Origin: Oscillospiraceae bacterium
GTDB taxonomy: Bacteria > Bacillota > Clostridia > Oscillospirales > Oscillospiraceae
Direction: 5' to 3'
Assembly (NCBI GenBank): GCA_016296635.1
Contig: JAEDIZ010000006.1
Span: forward strand, 1 to 47,603
Length of the DNA: 47,603 nucleotides
How positions within the stretch are numbered: the first letter of the stretch is position 1; every line of letters starts with the position of its first letter. The position numbers were made by a program, and so were the translations under genes. A model generated the notes under the pieces. It was not told the DNA's origin. It was given only the letters and a program-made list of their open reading frames with translations, and did no database searches. Shown here piece by piece: positions 47,586 through 47,603 of the stretch.

Positions 47586-47603
47586 ACATACGCCGACAGG
47601 GAT

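Noticed and set aside
1..47603. CRISPR arrays, insertion sequences, prophage genes, tRNA genes
   Set aside because: Looked for repeated spacers, transposase or integrase motifs, attachment-site repeats and tRNA-like ends with TTCGA arms outside known features; none were convincing.

Overview
The window reads as a core chromosomal segment of an endospore-forming, low-to-mid GC Firmicute, most likely class Clostridia (Oscillospiraceae/Ruminococcaceae-like). Reasons: the dxs-tlyA-nadK-argR-recN cluster, two T-box leaders ahead of tRNA synthetase genes, AGGAGG-type ribosome binding sites with occasional TTG/GTG starts, sigma-A-type TTGACA/TATAAT promoters, and many sporulation genes (cwlD, ylbJ, yqfC, yqfD, spoIIAA-spoIIAB-sigF, yunB). 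I saw no phage, transposon, integrase, CRISPR array or tRNA gene. Gene placement and family assignments come from reading motifs by eye; no database search was possible.

Layout. 1-6.0 kb: end of a membrane protein gene, then dxs, tlyA, nadK, argR, recN, tightly coupled. 6.0-7.5 kb: a textbook promoter inside the recN stop, a Tyr T-box leader and tyrS. 7.6-10.3 kb: cwlD, radA and an HD-domain phosphohydrolase. 10.3-15.2 kb, minus strand: a D-Ala-D-Ala carboxypeptidase, a type-4 uracil-DNA glycosylase, and a membrane Ser/Thr kinase with FN3-like outer repeats. 15.3-18.7 kb: a ComEA-like HhH protein, response regulator, sensor kinase (apparently starting at ATT) and a GerM-domain lipoprotein. 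18.8-20.2 kb, minus: a small Cys-rich protein and ylbJ. 20.25-27.4 kb: yqfC-yqfD-phoH-ybeY-era-yqzL-like-recO-mutS2, with stops and starts mostly touching. 27.5-31.3 kb: an HPr/Crh-like protein, uvrC, rsmD, coaD and a coiled-coil protein. 31.3-34.9 kb: a Val T-box, a YcxB-like membrane protein and valS. 35.0-39.7 kb: spoIIAA-spoIIAB-sigF, pcrA and yunB. 39.7-43.8 kb: ligA, a metallo-beta-lactamase-fold protein and a serpin lipoprotein. 43.8-44.2 kb, minus: RNase P RNA. 44.2-47.6 kb: murD, ispD, ispF and a ComB-family protein.

Themes. DNA repair and recombination (recN, radA, udg, recO, mutS2, uvrC, pcrA, ligA), envelope and spore formation (dac, cwlD, murD, the sporulation genes), isoprenoid precursor synthesis (dxs at one end, ispD-ispF at the other) and translation (tyrS, valS, tlyA, rsmD, ybeY, era, rnpB). 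The window is mostly ordinary housekeeping DNA and I found no clear undescribed system. The best leads are the HPr-like protein with Tyr at the catalytic His position, the sensor kinase lacking a standard start codon, the Val T-box operon carrying a membrane protein before valS, the lipoprotein serpin, and several inverted repeats over promoters and start sites (pcrA, ylbJ/yqfC, dac/comEA, yunB).
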